Source: Paenibacillus pedocola (lineage in GTDB: Bacteria > Bacillota > Bacilli > Paenibacillales > Paenibacillaceae). Taken from it: 64,000 nucleotides of DNA. The notes under the pieces are model-generated. The model searched no databases and was not told the DNA's origin. It worked only from the letters and a program-made list of their open reading frames with translations. Shown in pieces: positions 9,212 through 17,384 of this stretch; the first letter of the stretch is position 1, and the number at the start of each line of letters is the position of its first letter. The DNA lies in contig NZ_CP134223.1 of NCBI RefSeq assembly GCF_031599675.1, positions 5,332,001-5,396,000 on the forward strand, given 5' to 3'. The position numbers and the translations under genes are program-made.

Positions 9212-9508
9212 TTAAAACATTTTGTAGCCGCCAAGCCGCAGCTTCTGAATGGTCCAGCCGCTTAGTACTGCGCCAGCCAGTCCGGCAATGCCTGTAAGAT
9301 AGTCAACGACATGGAAAGTGCTCAGGTGCTCCCAGAGCGACATTGCATCCCGGTCCCAGATGGAATAGACGACTACGGGCAGAATTACGATCACAAAAAG
9401 ATAAGCGGGGAACCAGGTCGTCTTCATTAACATGTTAAGGATAAAGCCGATGCCAAACATCATGACAAAGAATAAAACGGCCAGAACAAATACAGGAATA
9501 AACCCCAT
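9212..9508 (-). CDS. YuiB-like putative membrane protein
   Basis: A 98-residue hydrophobic protein with about three transmembrane helices (residues 3-24, 30-48, 70-90). The frame could begin at 9544, but ATG at 9508 (MGFIPVFVLA) is preceded by GAGGGGAC at 10-12 bases and is preferred. Size, helix pattern and position near the type II NADH dehydrogenase and the YumC-type reductase match YuiB of the B. subtilis yuiAB-yumBC region. Function is unknown in the family. Confidence 0.7.
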   Translation of the reverse strand: MGFIPVFVLAVLFFVMMFGIGFILNMLMKTTWFPAYLFVIVILPVVVYSIWDRDAMSLWEHLSTFHVVDYLTGIAGLAGAVLSGWTIQKLRLGGYKMF

Positions 9509-9752
9509 CGTACCGTCGTCCCCTCTCTCTATAAAGAACCGCACACAAAACCTTATTTAATAGTAAGTTTACTAGAAAAAATGTAGCGAAGCAATGAACA
9601 TTATTGCTGTTCCAGTTCCGAACCCGGCAAATGCCGGTGCGGGGGTTTGCTCTTGGCCGCCCGCTTGCGATACAATGCTAATAGATCAATCGGATCATAC
9701 ATAGAAGCGTATGCTTTCGAATTAAGTTTTAAAACTTTTAAGGAGTGAGAAC

Positions 9753-10511
9753 ATGAACGAAGCCGCTTTGACACTGGAAGGCTGGTATGCACTGCATGAC
9801 TTCCGCTCTCTGGACTGGACAGCCTGGACAGCTGCCGATGATGAGGAACGCGCTGTTGCCCTGGAGGAGCTTCATGCTTTTATGGAAGAATGGGGTCCTG
9901 TAGAGGAAGCCAAGGAAGGAAGCTCTGCAGTATATGCTATCGTCGGCCAGAAGGCTGATTTCGTGATGATGTTTCTGCGGGAAAGCCTTGAAGCCCTGAA
10001 TGCTCTTGAAACTGCCTTTAACAAAATCGCCTTTGCCCAATATACCACCAAGTCTTATTCCTATGTCAGCATTGTTGAACTAAGCAACTATGCTGCCGGC
10101 GGAAGTGCCGGAGATGGAAGCGATCCGATGCAGAATCCGCATGTTGCCGCCCGTCTGAAGCCGATTTTGCCGCAAGCGAAGCATATCTGCTTCTACCCGA
10201 TGAATAAGAAGCGCGAACTTGCTGACAACTGGTACATGCTCGATATGGACAAACGCCGTGAACTGATGCATTCACACGGACTGATCGGACGCGGTTATGC
10301 CGGCAAGGTGAAGCAGATTATCACCGGCTCCGTCGGTTTTGACGACTGGGAGTGGGGCGTAACCCTCTTCGCTGAGGATGCGCTGCAATTCAAGAAGCTG
10401 GTGTATGAAATGCGCTTTGACGAGGTCAGTGCCCGCTATGGCGAGTTCGGCCCGTTCTATGTCGGCAACCTGCTGACTCCGGAGACCTTTGAAGATATGC
10501 TTAAATTGTAA
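9753..10511 (+). CDS. hemQ: Coproheme decarboxylase HemQ
   Basis: HemQ performs the last step of the coproporphyrin-dependent heme route of Gram-positives, the peroxide-driven decarboxylation of coproheme III to heme b. The 252-residue product has the chlorite dismutase fold of the HemQ subfamily. The catalytic Tyr lies in FYPMNKKR (Y148), the proximal heme His in LMHSHG (H173 or H175) and the conserved WEWGVTLF segment follows. ATG at 9753 is preceded by AAGGAGTGAGAAC. A terminator follows. Nearby ctaA and ctaB use its product. Confidence 0.96.
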   Translation: MNEAALTLEGWYALHDFRSLDWTAWTAADDEERAVALEELHAFMEEWGPVEEAKEGSSAVYAIVGQKADFVMMFLRESLEALNALETAFNKIAFAQYTTKSYSYVSIVELSNYAAGGSAGDGSDPMQNPHVAARLKPILPQAKHICFYPMNKKRELADNWYMLDMDKRRELMHSHGLIGRGYAGKVKQIITGSVGFDDWEWGVTLFAEDALQFKKLVYEMRFDEVSARYGEFGPFYVGNLLTPETFEDMLKL

Positions 10512-10514
10512 AAT

Positions 10515-10560
10515 AATAAAGGGTGTGCTTCCGCTTCAAGCGGAGTCACACCCTTTAGTG
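10515..10560. terminator. Bidirectional terminator
   Basis: AAAGGGTGTG at 10518-10527 pairs with CACACCCTTT at 10547-10556, with an inner CCGCTTCAAGCGG hairpin. It separates the convergent hemQ and the 91-residue gene. Confidence 0.85.
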
Positions 10561-10585
10561 TATTATTTACCAAATTGTCAGAGGA

Positions 10586-10861
10586 TTAACGGACCTGCTC
10601 TTTGTCCGAATCTCCGTCCTCATCGTCTTCTTCGCGCAGACTCTCCAAATATTCAGCCGTTGCCCGGTCGCGGGCCCGGCTCTTATCCTTTAGCCGTTCA
10701 ATCGCCGGCAGAATAAGCAGATCAATTTCCTTCTGGATATTATAAGCCAGATCATACCGGCTCTGGTCCTCAAGGAAGGATCCAACCTCGATCAGCCCGT
10801 TGTAGCGGTCCAGCTCCTCACGCGTCAACAGCCCACGAACTTGCACGCTGCAGTGGCGCAT
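10586..10861 (-). CDS. Small soluble protein of unknown function
   Basis: A 91-residue protein. ATG at 10861 is preceded by AAAGGAAG about 10 bases upstream and overlaps the stop region of the NADH dehydrogenase gene by a few bases, so the two genes are translationally close and probably one operon. The product is mostly helical and charged, with an acidic C-terminal tail (REEDDEDGDSDKEQ). It contains no membrane segment and no catalytic motif that I recognise. Co-transcription with the dehydrogenase is the only functional hint. Confidence 0.7.
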   Translation of the reverse strand: MRHCSVQVRGLLTREELDRYNGLIEVGSFLEDQSRYDLAYNIQKEIDLLILPAIERLKDKSRARDRATAEYLESLREEDDEDGDSDKEQVR

Positions 10862-10862
10862 C

Positions 10863-12056
10863 TTAGAAGAATCTTCCTTTCTTGAGCACCAGCGGAATGC
10901 CCCCGATAATGAACAGGTAGCGCATATCGACAACCTTCTTGAGTTGTGCAGCTGTCCAGCCCTTATACTTCTTGTCGCCGACTACGGCAATGCCTTGTCC
11001 TTTACCCAGCGAAGCTACAGTACCTTTGTTGCTGAAGGCAAACTTCTTCGGCTGCTGGCTGCGGATGGCGGCCACCAGATTATAGGCGCAGCATTCACCC
11101 TGCTGCATCGCGATTTGTGCGGTTGGCGGGTATGGACGCCCTTCAGGGTTAATCATCAGGGAGCCGTCACCAATGATAAAGATATTCTCGTGGCCCGGCA
11201 CACGCAGGTATTCATCAACCTTCACCCGTCCGCGCATCGCTTCAAAGCCGGCCGCTTCAATCAGACGGTTACCGCGGATACCGCCGGTCCAGACAATTGT
11301 CGAAGCTTTGATCTCTTCACCGGTTGCGAGAATGACACCATTCGGCAGGCACTCCTTGATGGCTACACCGATTTTGAACGTAACACCCTTCTTCGTCAGC
11401 ACAGTCATTGCATGTTCCACAAGCTCAGGGGCAAACCCCGGAAGTGCCGTAGGCGCAGCTTCCACATTGTAGATGTTCACCATGCTTGGATCAACGTCAT
11501 ATTCCTTACACAGGCCCGGGATGCGGTCGGCAAGCTCCGCTACAAATTCAATACCACTGAAGCCCGCTCCTCCTACCACAAAATTAATATGCTCCTGGGC
11601 ATTATTTTCATTTTTATATTTGGCAAACTGATATTCGATATGCTCCCGGATCAGCCGCACGGAATTAATGCTGCGGATCGTGAGCGCATATTTATCAAGT
11701 CCCGGGATACCGAACGTTTCAGGCTCGCCCCCGAGAGCAATCACGAGATAATCGTAAGACAGCGTGCCATCTTCAAGGATGACTTTTTTCTGTTGGGTGC
11801 GGATTTCCTGCACGGAAGATTTCACGAGGTCAATCTTAAATTCGTCTATCAATTTGGAAATAGATACACGTGTATGTTCAATGCTGTCCGTTCCCGCAGC
11901 TGGCATATGCAGGTGGGTAGTGAAATAGTGATACTCATGGCGGTTAACCAGCGTCACATCAGCTTCGTTGTAGTTCAAAGCTTTCTGCAGCCGTTGGGCG
12001 GTCAAAATACCTCCATATCCCGCGCCTAGGATGACAATTTTGGGAATACTGCTCAT
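10863..12056 (-). CDS. Type II NADH dehydrogenase (YumB-like)
   Basis: A 397-residue monotopic flavoprotein that passes electrons from NADH to menaquinone without proton pumping. It shows two nucleotide-binding motifs: FAD-type VILGAGYGG near residue 8-16 and NAD-type FVVGGAGFSGIE near residue 160. The FAD-contacting GDG segment (IFIIGDGSLM) and a C-terminal amphipathic, hydrophobic stretch (MRYLFIIGGIPLVLKK) for membrane attachment are present. The neighbourhood with yuiB and the YumC-type reductase matches B. subtilis yumB. B. subtilis Ndh is the close alternative name. Confidence 0.9.
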   Translation of the reverse strand: MSSIPKIVILGAGYGGILTAQRLQKALNYNEADVTLVNRHEYHYFTTHLHMPAAGTDSIEHTRVSISKLIDEFKIDLVKSSVQEIRTQQKKVILEDGTLSYDYLVIALGGEPETFGIPGLDKYALTIRSINSVRLIREHIEYQFAKYKNENNAQEHINFVVGGAGFSGIEFVAELADRIPGLCKEYDVDPSMVNIYNVEAAPTALPGFAPELVEHAMTVLTKKGVTFKIGVAIKECLPNGVILATGEEIKASTIVWTGGIRGNRLIEAAGFEAMRGRVKVDEYLRVPGHENIFIIGDGSLMINPEGRPYPPTAQIAMQQGECCAYNLVAAIRSQQPKKFAFSNKGTVASLGKGQGIAVVGDKKYKGWTAAQLKKVVDMRYLFIIGGIPLVLKKGRFF

Positions 12057-12271
12057 GTTCCGGCTCCTTCCAACAGGTGAATCTGTCTATGTGTTATTTT
12101 TTGTCAAATAATTCAGGTTCTTTTGTGAATTTATACACTTAAATTCAGAAGAATTTCCAATCAAACTTAAAGGATTTCTAAAATAACCATATCCATTGTA
12201 AACCTTAGTATCGTTTTAATCAAATATAATCATACAAAAAAACGTCACAATTTTCAGTTCATTCAAAGCCT

Positions 12272-12300
12272 TTGCAGGGCAGTGCCACAATGATTATAAT
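12272..12300 (+). promoter_or_regulatory. Sigma-A promoter for the YumC-type reductase
   Basis: TTGCAG at 12272-12277 and TATAAT at 12295-12300 are spaced by exactly 17 bases, about 58 bases upstream of the GTG start. The rest of the 12057-12357 gap is AT-rich, and I see no gene in it. Confidence 0.7.
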
Positions 12301-12357
12301 GAGTAAGTACGCTAAGTATGGCATTTTGAAACTATCAACTCGGAGGTGTAATATTAC

Positions 12358-13359
12358 GTGACACTAGAGCAATCCGGCGTTCCTATGAGCGACCTCTTAA
12401 TTATAGGCGGCGGTCCTGCCGGCATGTTTGCTGCCTTCTACGGCGGTATGCGCCAGGCGTCGGTAACCCTTATTGAAAGCATGCCCCAGCTGGGGGGGCA
12501 GCTCGCTGCCCTTTATCCTGAAAAATATATTTATGATGTGGCTGGTTTCCCGAAAATCACCGCACAGGAGCTGGTAGACAACCTGTCCCGGCAAATGGAG
12601 CTGTTCCAGTCCAATATCTGCCTGGAAGAGAAGGTGGTGTCGGTCGAGAAGCGGGATGAACGCCATTTCGTAACAACTACCGATAAAGCCGAGTATCACA
12701 GCAAGGCGGTTATCATCACTGCCGGTGTAGGCGCTTTTGAACCCCGGCGTCTGGAGCTTCCGGAAGCGCAGCGGTTTGAGAAAGCCAATCTGCATTATTT
12801 TGTAAGCGATTTGAATGCCTTCAAGGGTAAGAAGGTGCTGATCAGCGGCGGCGGAGACTCCGCAGTCGACTGGGCACTCATGCTTGAACCGATCGCGGAG
12901 CAGGTCACCCTGATTCACCGCCGCGATAAATTCCGCGCTCATGAACACAGTGTGGAGAATCTGATGGCCTCCAAGGTAAATGTGATTACCCCTTCGGAGA
13001 TCACTGAACTGCACGGGGAAGAATTCATAACCAAGGTTACCTTGTCCCATATCAAAACCAAGGAAACACAGGAAATTGAAGTAGACAGTGTCATTGTCAA
13101 TTTCGGCTTCGTATCTTCGCTTGGTCCGATTGCCGAGTGGGGCATTGAAATTGAGAGCAATTCGATCGTAGTAGACTCACGTATGGAGACGAACATTCCT
13201 GGGATCTTTGCCGCGGGCGATATTACTACTTACCCTGGCAAGCTGAAGCTGATTGCAGTCGGATTCGGAGAAGCGCCTACAGCGGTTAACAATGCTAAGG
13301 TATACCTTGATCCGGATGCCAAGCTATCCCCGGGGCACAGCAGTAATCTTAAGCTCTAG
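12358..13359 (+). CDS. Ferredoxin/flavodoxin-NADP+ reductase, thioredoxin-reductase-like (YumC type)
   Basis: A 333-residue homodimeric flavoprotein family that exchanges electrons between NADPH and ferredoxin or flavodoxin. It has the thioredoxin reductase fold without the CxxC redox pair. Seen motifs: FAD-binding LLIIGGGPAGMFA (residues about 13-25), MPQLGGQLAALYPEKYIYD, the NADPH-binding VLISGGGDSAVDW, and C-terminal GIFAAGDITTYPGK. GTG at 12358 follows CGGAGGTG at a good spacing. A clean promoter precedes the gene and a terminator follows, so it is probably monocistronic. Confidence 0.92.
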   Translation: MTLEQSGVPMSDLLIIGGGPAGMFAAFYGGMRQASVTLIESMPQLGGQLAALYPEKYIYDVAGFPKITAQELVDNLSRQMELFQSNICLEEKVVSVEKRDERHFVTTTDKAEYHSKAVIITAGVGAFEPRRLELPEAQRFEKANLHYFVSDLNAFKGKKVLISGGGDSAVDWALMLEPIAEQVTLIHRRDKFRAHEHSVENLMASKVNVITPSEITELHGEEFITKVTLSHIKTKETQEIEVDSVIVNFGFVSSLGPIAEWGIEIESNSIVVDSRMETNIPGIFAAGDITTYPGKLKLIAVGFGEAPTAVNNAKVYLDPDAKLSPGHSSNLKL

Positions 13360-13391
13360 GCGGCAGCTTAGGGCTAGACTAATCCACAAAT

Positions 13392-13447
13392 AAAAGGGTA
13401 TCCTTTCAGGTTGATTCCACTCCAACTTGAAAAGATACCCTATTTTG
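13392..13447. terminator. Terminator after the YumC-type gene
   Basis: AAAGGGTATCCTTTCA pairs imperfectly with TTGAAAAGATACCCT, followed by ATTTTGTG. It lies between convergent genes (the reductase and sda). Confidence 0.75.
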
Positions 13448-13499
13448 TGCCGCTTGCGGTTTTGACTAAGCAGCTGCTGCAAAAATGAAGCTATGTGTT

Positions 13500-13643
13500 T
13501 TAATGTAGAACCGCATGTGCTGGAGAGTGTAAGTTCCGTTTGCGAATTTCAGCGAGCAAAAGAGCGATGAAATCATGCTCTAATTGGAGCTCTATCGCTC
13601 TTTGGTAAGAGTCCAACAGCATCTCATCCGACAATTCAACCAT
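13500..13643 (-). CDS. sda: Sporulation checkpoint inhibitor Sda
   Basis: A 47-residue frame below the length of usual gene calls. It begins MVELSDEMLLDSYQRAIELQ and continues HDFIALLLAEIRKRNL, which matches the helical-hairpin pattern of B. subtilis Sda (LSDELLIESYFKA...RDFIELIENEIKRR). Sda blocks autophosphorylation of the sporulation kinase KinA, so that sporulation does not begin while DNA is damaged or replication is initiating. ATG at 13643 follows AAAGGTAGGTGAACGTT. Upstream, DnaA-box-like sites occur at 13720-13728, 13746-13754 and 13811-13819, as expected if, as in B. subtilis, DnaA controls it. Confidence 0.9.
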   Translation of the reverse strand: MVELSDEMLLDSYQRAIELQLEHDFIALLLAEIRKRNLHSPAHAVLH

Positions 13644-13719
13644 AACGTTCACCTACCTTTCCTTTATTTGGATCTGAATCTATCATAGCAAACTATCTTT
13701 TTTCGAACAAGCGTTCTTA

Positions 13720-13819
13720 CTATCCACAAGGTTCTGTGGAAATCCTGTGCATAATATGTTAATAAGGGTTACAAAGGCGTTAACTCCGCAGTGGAATGTG
13801 GGGATAATAGTTATGCACA
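13720..13819 (-). promoter_or_regulatory. DnaA-box-like cluster upstream of sda
   Basis: TTATGCACA occurs at 13811-13819 (plus strand) and as its complement at 13746-13754; both fit TTWTNCACA exactly. CTATCCACA at 13720-13728 differs from TTATCCACA by one base. The sites lie 75-180 bases upstream of the sda start. B. subtilis sda is known to carry DnaA boxes in its promoter; binding here is inferred. Confidence 0.6.
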
Positions 13820-13965
13820 GGAGCTTTCCACGCAGATAGTCTAAAAAAATATTTTGGAATGTTCATAATATAGAAATTAATACCCATATTACCTCGGAAA
13901 ATGCACGACTAAACGCTATTCTATCCTATTATTATCTTTATCGTCAATTCTTAAAAATTTATTAG

Positions 13966-14628
13966 TTACTTAGGTCTTGTATTCACTTCAAGGATCCAAA
14001 TTTTTCCGCGCTGGTCAACGGCGTAGTCAAAACCCAGCTCACCGATACCCGGAAAGTGTCTTTCCAGCAGTTCAATACAGACATGCGTCAGACGGCGCAT
14101 TTCCGCTTTCTTGGCCGATGTGCTGATCTGCGGCAGCGATCTGCGCAGACCATGCCGGCAGCTCATCATCGTACCGCCTTTGCACAGATTCGTTACAAAC
14201 AGACCCGGCCGCGCTAATCTCCCCACCATAGAACGGAATTCCCAATGCGTGCCGTTCTTCACAACCTTCACTCTGTAATCAATTGGACGGCCGGCAATCC
14301 GGGCAAGCGAAATCCCCTGTTGAATCATATAACGCCGTTTAACCTTTACTCTGTCGAGCGCATGTTTCATTGATGTGAAATCACGATATACACGGGTTCT
14401 ATGCATATAAGTGAAACCATATCCCCGGCGGTCCCGGAATACCTTAATGACTCCATATCCCCCGCCGCCTACAATCGGCTTAATCACTACGTTTCCGTAT
14501 CTTCCCAGCATAGCTGACAGTCCGGCAGCACTATATTCCTTCGTTCGTGGAATGTAACCGGCAACCCGTGAATCGCTAAGCAGCGCCTCGGTTTTCAGCC
14601 ACTTGCTGGCCAGTTCTCTTCCTGCCAT
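13966..14628 (-). CDS. YheC/YheD family ATP-grasp protein, short form
   Basis: A 220-residue protein of the YheC/YheD (endospore coat-associated) family. The ATP-grasp core is visible: VVIKPIVGGGGYGV (about residues 47-60, nucleotide-binding lysine and glycine loop), YMIQQGI (about 100), DYRVKVVKNG (about 117), GELGFDYAVDQRGKIWILEVNTRP near the end. Members are linked to spore coats in Bacillaceae but the reaction is unknown. The frame stops two codons after the EVNTRP metal/ATP motif, earlier than the versions I know, which extend some 20-30 residues. It may be a natural short form or a lost tail. Start ATG at 14628 follows GGAGAGGGGA. The 14629-15036 stretch upstream holds no gene I can support. 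Confidence 0.85.
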   Translation of the reverse strand: MAGRELASKWLKTEALLSDSRVAGYIPRTKEYSAAGLSAMLGRYGNVVIKPIVGGGGYGVIKVFRDRRGYGFTYMHRTRVYRDFTSMKHALDRVKVKRRYMIQQGISLARIAGRPIDYRVKVVKNGTHWEFRSMVGRLARPGLFVTNLCKGGTMMSCRHGLRRSLPQISTSAKKAEMRRLTHVCIELLERHFPGIGELGFDYAVDQRGKIWILEVNTRPK

Positions 14629-15036
14629 GTTCCCCTCTCCTTTCGCAATCCCAGCCTACCCTATAGATTACTCAGAAAAGGTCCCGCCCTCCTGTATGAT
14701 TGTCCGTGTAAGAAGCTCCTCACAGCAAAAAAGGGCATATGGCAGCGGGCCGTATGTCCTGGGGTCTAATCACCCGGATTTCTGCGAAGATTGCGGAAAC
14801 TGTTGATTTTTCTGCGGTGCCTTCGACGATCCTCGGCAATTTACTGCCCGCTGTCGAATTATCAGTGAAGTGCCACGGAGCTTATAGAAACTATCGCTTG
14901 TATCGATAGTGAAGGGACTAACAAGTATGAATTAAGCCCCAAATAATAAGTCTTGCATATCTAGTTCACAAGCCTTTTCCCGCACTGGAAAAATCTTAAA
15001 ATTCATTGTATTATTACCCTGTGAGGGGGCTTTCTA

Positions 15037-15246
15037 ATGGCACAATTGTTCGAGATATTGTACTGGTTTGCGATGATCGGCATGTCTGTTGTCTTGGCGG
15101 GTACCACAATTCTTGTCTGTGCGCTCGGATTCAAGTTTATTAAGGACCGCCGCAGAATCCTCGGTGCGAGCTGCATCGCCTTTTCCCTGGGTGCCGCTGC
15201 CCTGATTATGTTTATGATTAACTTCAAGTTCATCATCCCCGCTTGA
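15037..15246 (+). CDS. Small two-helix membrane protein, uncharacterised
   Basis: A 69-residue protein with two hydrophobic helices (about residues 8-32 and 43-66) joined by the basic loop KFIKDRRR, which predicts a cytoplasmic hairpin loop. ATG at 15037 is preceded by GTGAGGGGGCTTTCT, a usable ribosome binding site. I recognise no family. It is alone on its strand, between the YheC/D-type gene and a three-gene cassette on the opposite strand. Confidence 0.7.
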   Translation: MAQLFEILYWFAMIGMSVVLAGTTILVCALGFKFIKDRRRILGASCIAFSLGAAALIMFMINFKFIIPA

Positions 15247-15407
15247 TGCCTGCTGTGAGGAATACTATACTCTATGAAAAAAAGAGCAAACAGCTTGTGC
15301 ACATAGTCTGGTTGATCCGCTGAAATTCTTTTTCTTCTATAGTAAGTATAGTTAGGACGCTCCGCTGTTTAAGCGGGAATCGCACTTACAAGCTTTCTAA
15401 AAAACAT

Positions 15408-15485
15408 AAAAAAGAAAAGAAACCACTCTTTTAGTAAATGGAAGTACAACTAACCCATTTTAAAAGAGAGGTTTCTTTTCTTTGG
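15408..15485. terminator. Long imperfect hairpin, probable bidirectional terminator
   Basis: AAAGAAAAGAAACC-A-CTCTTTTA at 15411-15433 pairs with the arm ending at 15483 with one mismatch over 22 bases. The loop is about 25 bases. It closes the three-gene cassette on the minus strand. Confidence 0.65.
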
Positions 15486-15498
15486 AACTCAAGCTTAT

Positions 15499-16176
15499 TT
15501 AGAGAGATCCCTTCGTTTGTGTAATTCGGCTAATTAACTCTTCGAAATGCGGCTTCAGCCCGGTTGCCTGTCCCAGATGATTCAACCCCCACTCCGCAAA
15601 CTTCAACGAAGAGTCCAAATCTCCGACGAATTCATGGGTTCTGGCAATAACAAGTGCAAGACGCAAATTCTGCGGAGCCCCCATGCTTATTCGCTGTTTG
15701 CTCCTTTCAGCCTTCAAGTGTTCCAGGGTTATAGACAGAATAGGACCAGGAAAGCCCTTGAATTGGTCAAAATATTCCAGACCGCGCACCTTGAATACCT
15801 TGTACATTCTATTAATCGTCCTAATGGCGTCGGCTTCACTTTCCCCGTATTCAAACCATCGGGCTTGGGGCTGTCTAGCAAATATTCGCTGAGCCCAGGG
15901 AAATCCGGCTTCTATTCGCTCTCTAAATTCACAGTCGTAGACGGTTAGGTTATGGATGTCCGCTTTTCCATTCAATCCGATGGGCAAGAAATCCAAATGT
16001 ACCCCCAGCTCCATGCAACACGATCCACCGTACCGGTTTCCTTGTATAACCAAGGTGTAGATAAAATGCTCATCCGAATTCTTGCGGAAATGGTGGTCCG
16101 AACCCATGAATCCCAGCTGATTCAACCGCGGCTTCAGATGTAACTGCAGTAGTTTTCTAAACTCCGTTGTAGACAT
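15499..16176 (-). CDS. DUF4304-like protein
   Basis: A 225-residue soluble protein. The N-terminal two thirds, starting MSTTEFRKLLQLHLKPRLNQ, with GFMGSDHHFRK and YTLVIQGNRYGGSCCMELGVHLDFLP, follows the DUF4304 pattern: a helical start, then a strand-rich core with an aromatic and basic surface. The C-terminal 50 residues resemble a helical-repeat tail (RTHEFVGDLDSSLKFAEWGLNHL). DUF4304 proteins are often found as accessory genes and have been proposed as immunity-type proteins, but no toxin is seen here. It is the last gene of a minus-strand trio. Confidence 0.7.
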   Translation of the reverse strand: MSTTEFRKLLQLHLKPRLNQLGFMGSDHHFRKNSDEHFIYTLVIQGNRYGGSCCMELGVHLDFLPIGLNGKADIHNLTVYDCEFRERIEAGFPWAQRIFARQPQARWFEYGESEADAIRTINRMYKVFKVRGLEYFDQFKGFPGPILSITLEHLKAERSKQRISMGAPQNLRLALVIARTHEFVGDLDSSLKFAEWGLNHLGQATGLKPHFEELISRITQTKGSL

Positions 16177-16228
16177 GCTGTAATTCCCCCGCCTATTTTC
16201 CGGCCGCTTGATTCGTTGAAGCTTATAG

Positions 16229-16654
16229 TTACCTTATGTATTCGTTCAGCTCGGCTTCCCTTTTTTTCAGGTGAAGATAACGCTCCGCCCGCTCAAAGAG
16301 CTGCAAGTAAAGGAACATAAGGGTCAAAATACGCTCCGAATCACCATCGGCCAGCATTTTTTCCATAATCGCTATCTTATCCCTGAAATAACTCGTATCT
16401 ACAAGCTGGCCATAGTCCGCAATAGCTTGCTTAAATACTGTCAACTGACCGGGAATTTCTGTGTAGATTTCAGCAAAAAACTCCGGTTCTATCTCGTACC
16501 GGTTCGTTTGTTTCGACCATATGTAATTCCACTTTTCTGTAAACCACAGATGAAACGGGCCGATTAGCGGATACAGAGGCTCATAGAAGGTGAGCTCGTC
16601 CCGCAATTTAACCAGCTCTTTCCGGGCTATTCTTCGTCTTATGTATTTAATCAT
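16229..16654 (-). CDS. Hypothetical protein, middle gene of orphan cassette
   Basis: A 141-residue protein. The frame opens at 16681, but AGGAGGGG lies 6 bases before ATG at 16654 (MIKYIRRRIARKEL), which I take as the start. The product is predicted almost entirely helical, with a very basic N terminus, an aromatic segment (FHLWFTEKWNYIW) and a charged C-terminal helix (RYLHLKKREAELNEYIR). No family recognised. It lies 52 bases before the DUF4304-like gene and 38 bases after the 199-residue gene on the same strand. Confidence 0.65.
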   Translation of the reverse strand: MIKYIRRRIARKELVKLRDELTFYEPLYPLIGPFHLWFTEKWNYIWSKQTNRYEIEPEFFAEIYTEIPGQLTVFKQAIADYGQLVDTSYFRDKIAIMEKMLADGDSERILTLMFLYLQLFERAERYLHLKKREAELNEYIR

Positions 16655-16692
16655 GTACACCCCTCCTGAGTGATGACGCAAGTCTGCATTTG

Positions 16693-17292
16693 TTACACCT
16701 TAAAAAGGATTTCATCACCGGTCTTATTCTTGTTAAACGGACCTCTGTAATGGATGAATCTAAATTCAATTCCTGACAGTTCATCAGGCAGTGGCGGAGA
16801 CACTACATATTTGTAAAATGCATGGTCCGAACGGCTGCCCCCGCTCATCATCCGGCAATCATATTGTTCGCTTATGAATAACTCGAAATGGTTATGTTCA
16901 TGAGCATGCAATAGAGGCTCCGGGTCCCCATCCCAATCTACGTTAAGCACAAGGACACTTGCGTTACGGTATTGTCTTATTGAGGTTAGCGTATAAAAGC
17001 GTCCTCCTTTCTCGGCTGCCTTCAGGAGAGATATGTGCTTTCTGAACGCCGCCGGCTCAACCATGGGCTTAAATTGTTCTTCATTCATCATGGTCCCGAA
17101 AAGCGCTTTCAGGAAATCCTCATTGACTCCAAAACCTGCTGACCATTCCGAAATCAGCTCAAACGGCGGAAAGCCCGGATTATTCCCCGAGATATCCTTC
17201 CTCTGCTTCATCAAGGAACAAATTTGTTCATCAATCCCTATGATTCTCTCATCATAATGCTCTGTTGGACGTTCAAAGGGCATACGTTTCAA
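16693..17292 (-). CDS. Hypothetical protein, first gene of orphan cassette
   Basis: A 199-residue soluble protein. The frame continues upstream into a terminator hairpin, so the true start is probably TTG at 17292, six bases after GAGGAGG; ATG at 17283 is the alternative. The N terminus holds a helix with HYDERIIGIDEQICSLMKQR, reminiscent of the first helix of chorismate-mutase-like bundles, followed by a strand-rich domain with a HAHEHNHFELF segment. I cannot name the family, and enzyme activity is not supported. It heads a trio bounded by terminators on both sides. Confidence 0.65.
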   Translation of the reverse strand: MKRMPFERPTEHYDERIIGIDEQICSLMKQRKDISGNNPGFPPFELISEWSAGFGVNEDFLKALFGTMMNEEQFKPMVEPAAFRKHISLLKAAEKGGRFYTLTSIRQYRNASVLVLNVDWDGDPEPLLHAHEHNHFELFISEQYDCRMMSGGSRSDHAFYKYVVSPPLPDELSGIEFRFIHYRGPFNKNKTGDEILFKV

Positions 17293-17311
17293 AGTGAACC
17301 TCCTCACCAAT

Positions 17312-17364
17312 ATAAAAAAACCTCCTGAAAAGTGCAGTACATCATACACCATTCAAGAGGTTCA
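17312..17364 (-). terminator. yutM-type gene terminator
   Basis: On the minus strand AACCTCTTGAATG pairs with CACTTTTCAGGAGGTT, followed by TTTTTTATA. It separates the IscA-type gene from the orphan cassette. Confidence 0.75.
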
Positions 17365-17384
17365 AAACGGTTACCTAACCGACA

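Noticed and set aside
8994..9212. 72-residue minus-strand frame after yuiB
   Set aside because: It covers the yuiB terminator hairpin and A/T-rich sequence, and it has no ribosome binding site.
9601..9792. 63-residue minus-strand frame upstream of hemQ
   Set aside because: It overlaps the hemQ ribosome binding site and start region and has no start signals.
10944..12029. 361-residue plus-strand frame over the NADH dehydrogenase gene
   Set aside because: It is antisense to a clear flavoprotein gene and has no family features.
14603..14806. Small plus-strand frame upstream of the YheC/D-type gene
   Set aside because: It has no ribosome binding site, an unlikely composition, and overlaps the 5' end of the opposite gene.
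15408..15485. Inverted repeat as insertion sequence end
   Set aside because: The arms are close together with a short loop, there is no transposase, and the position after a gene cassette fits a terminator.
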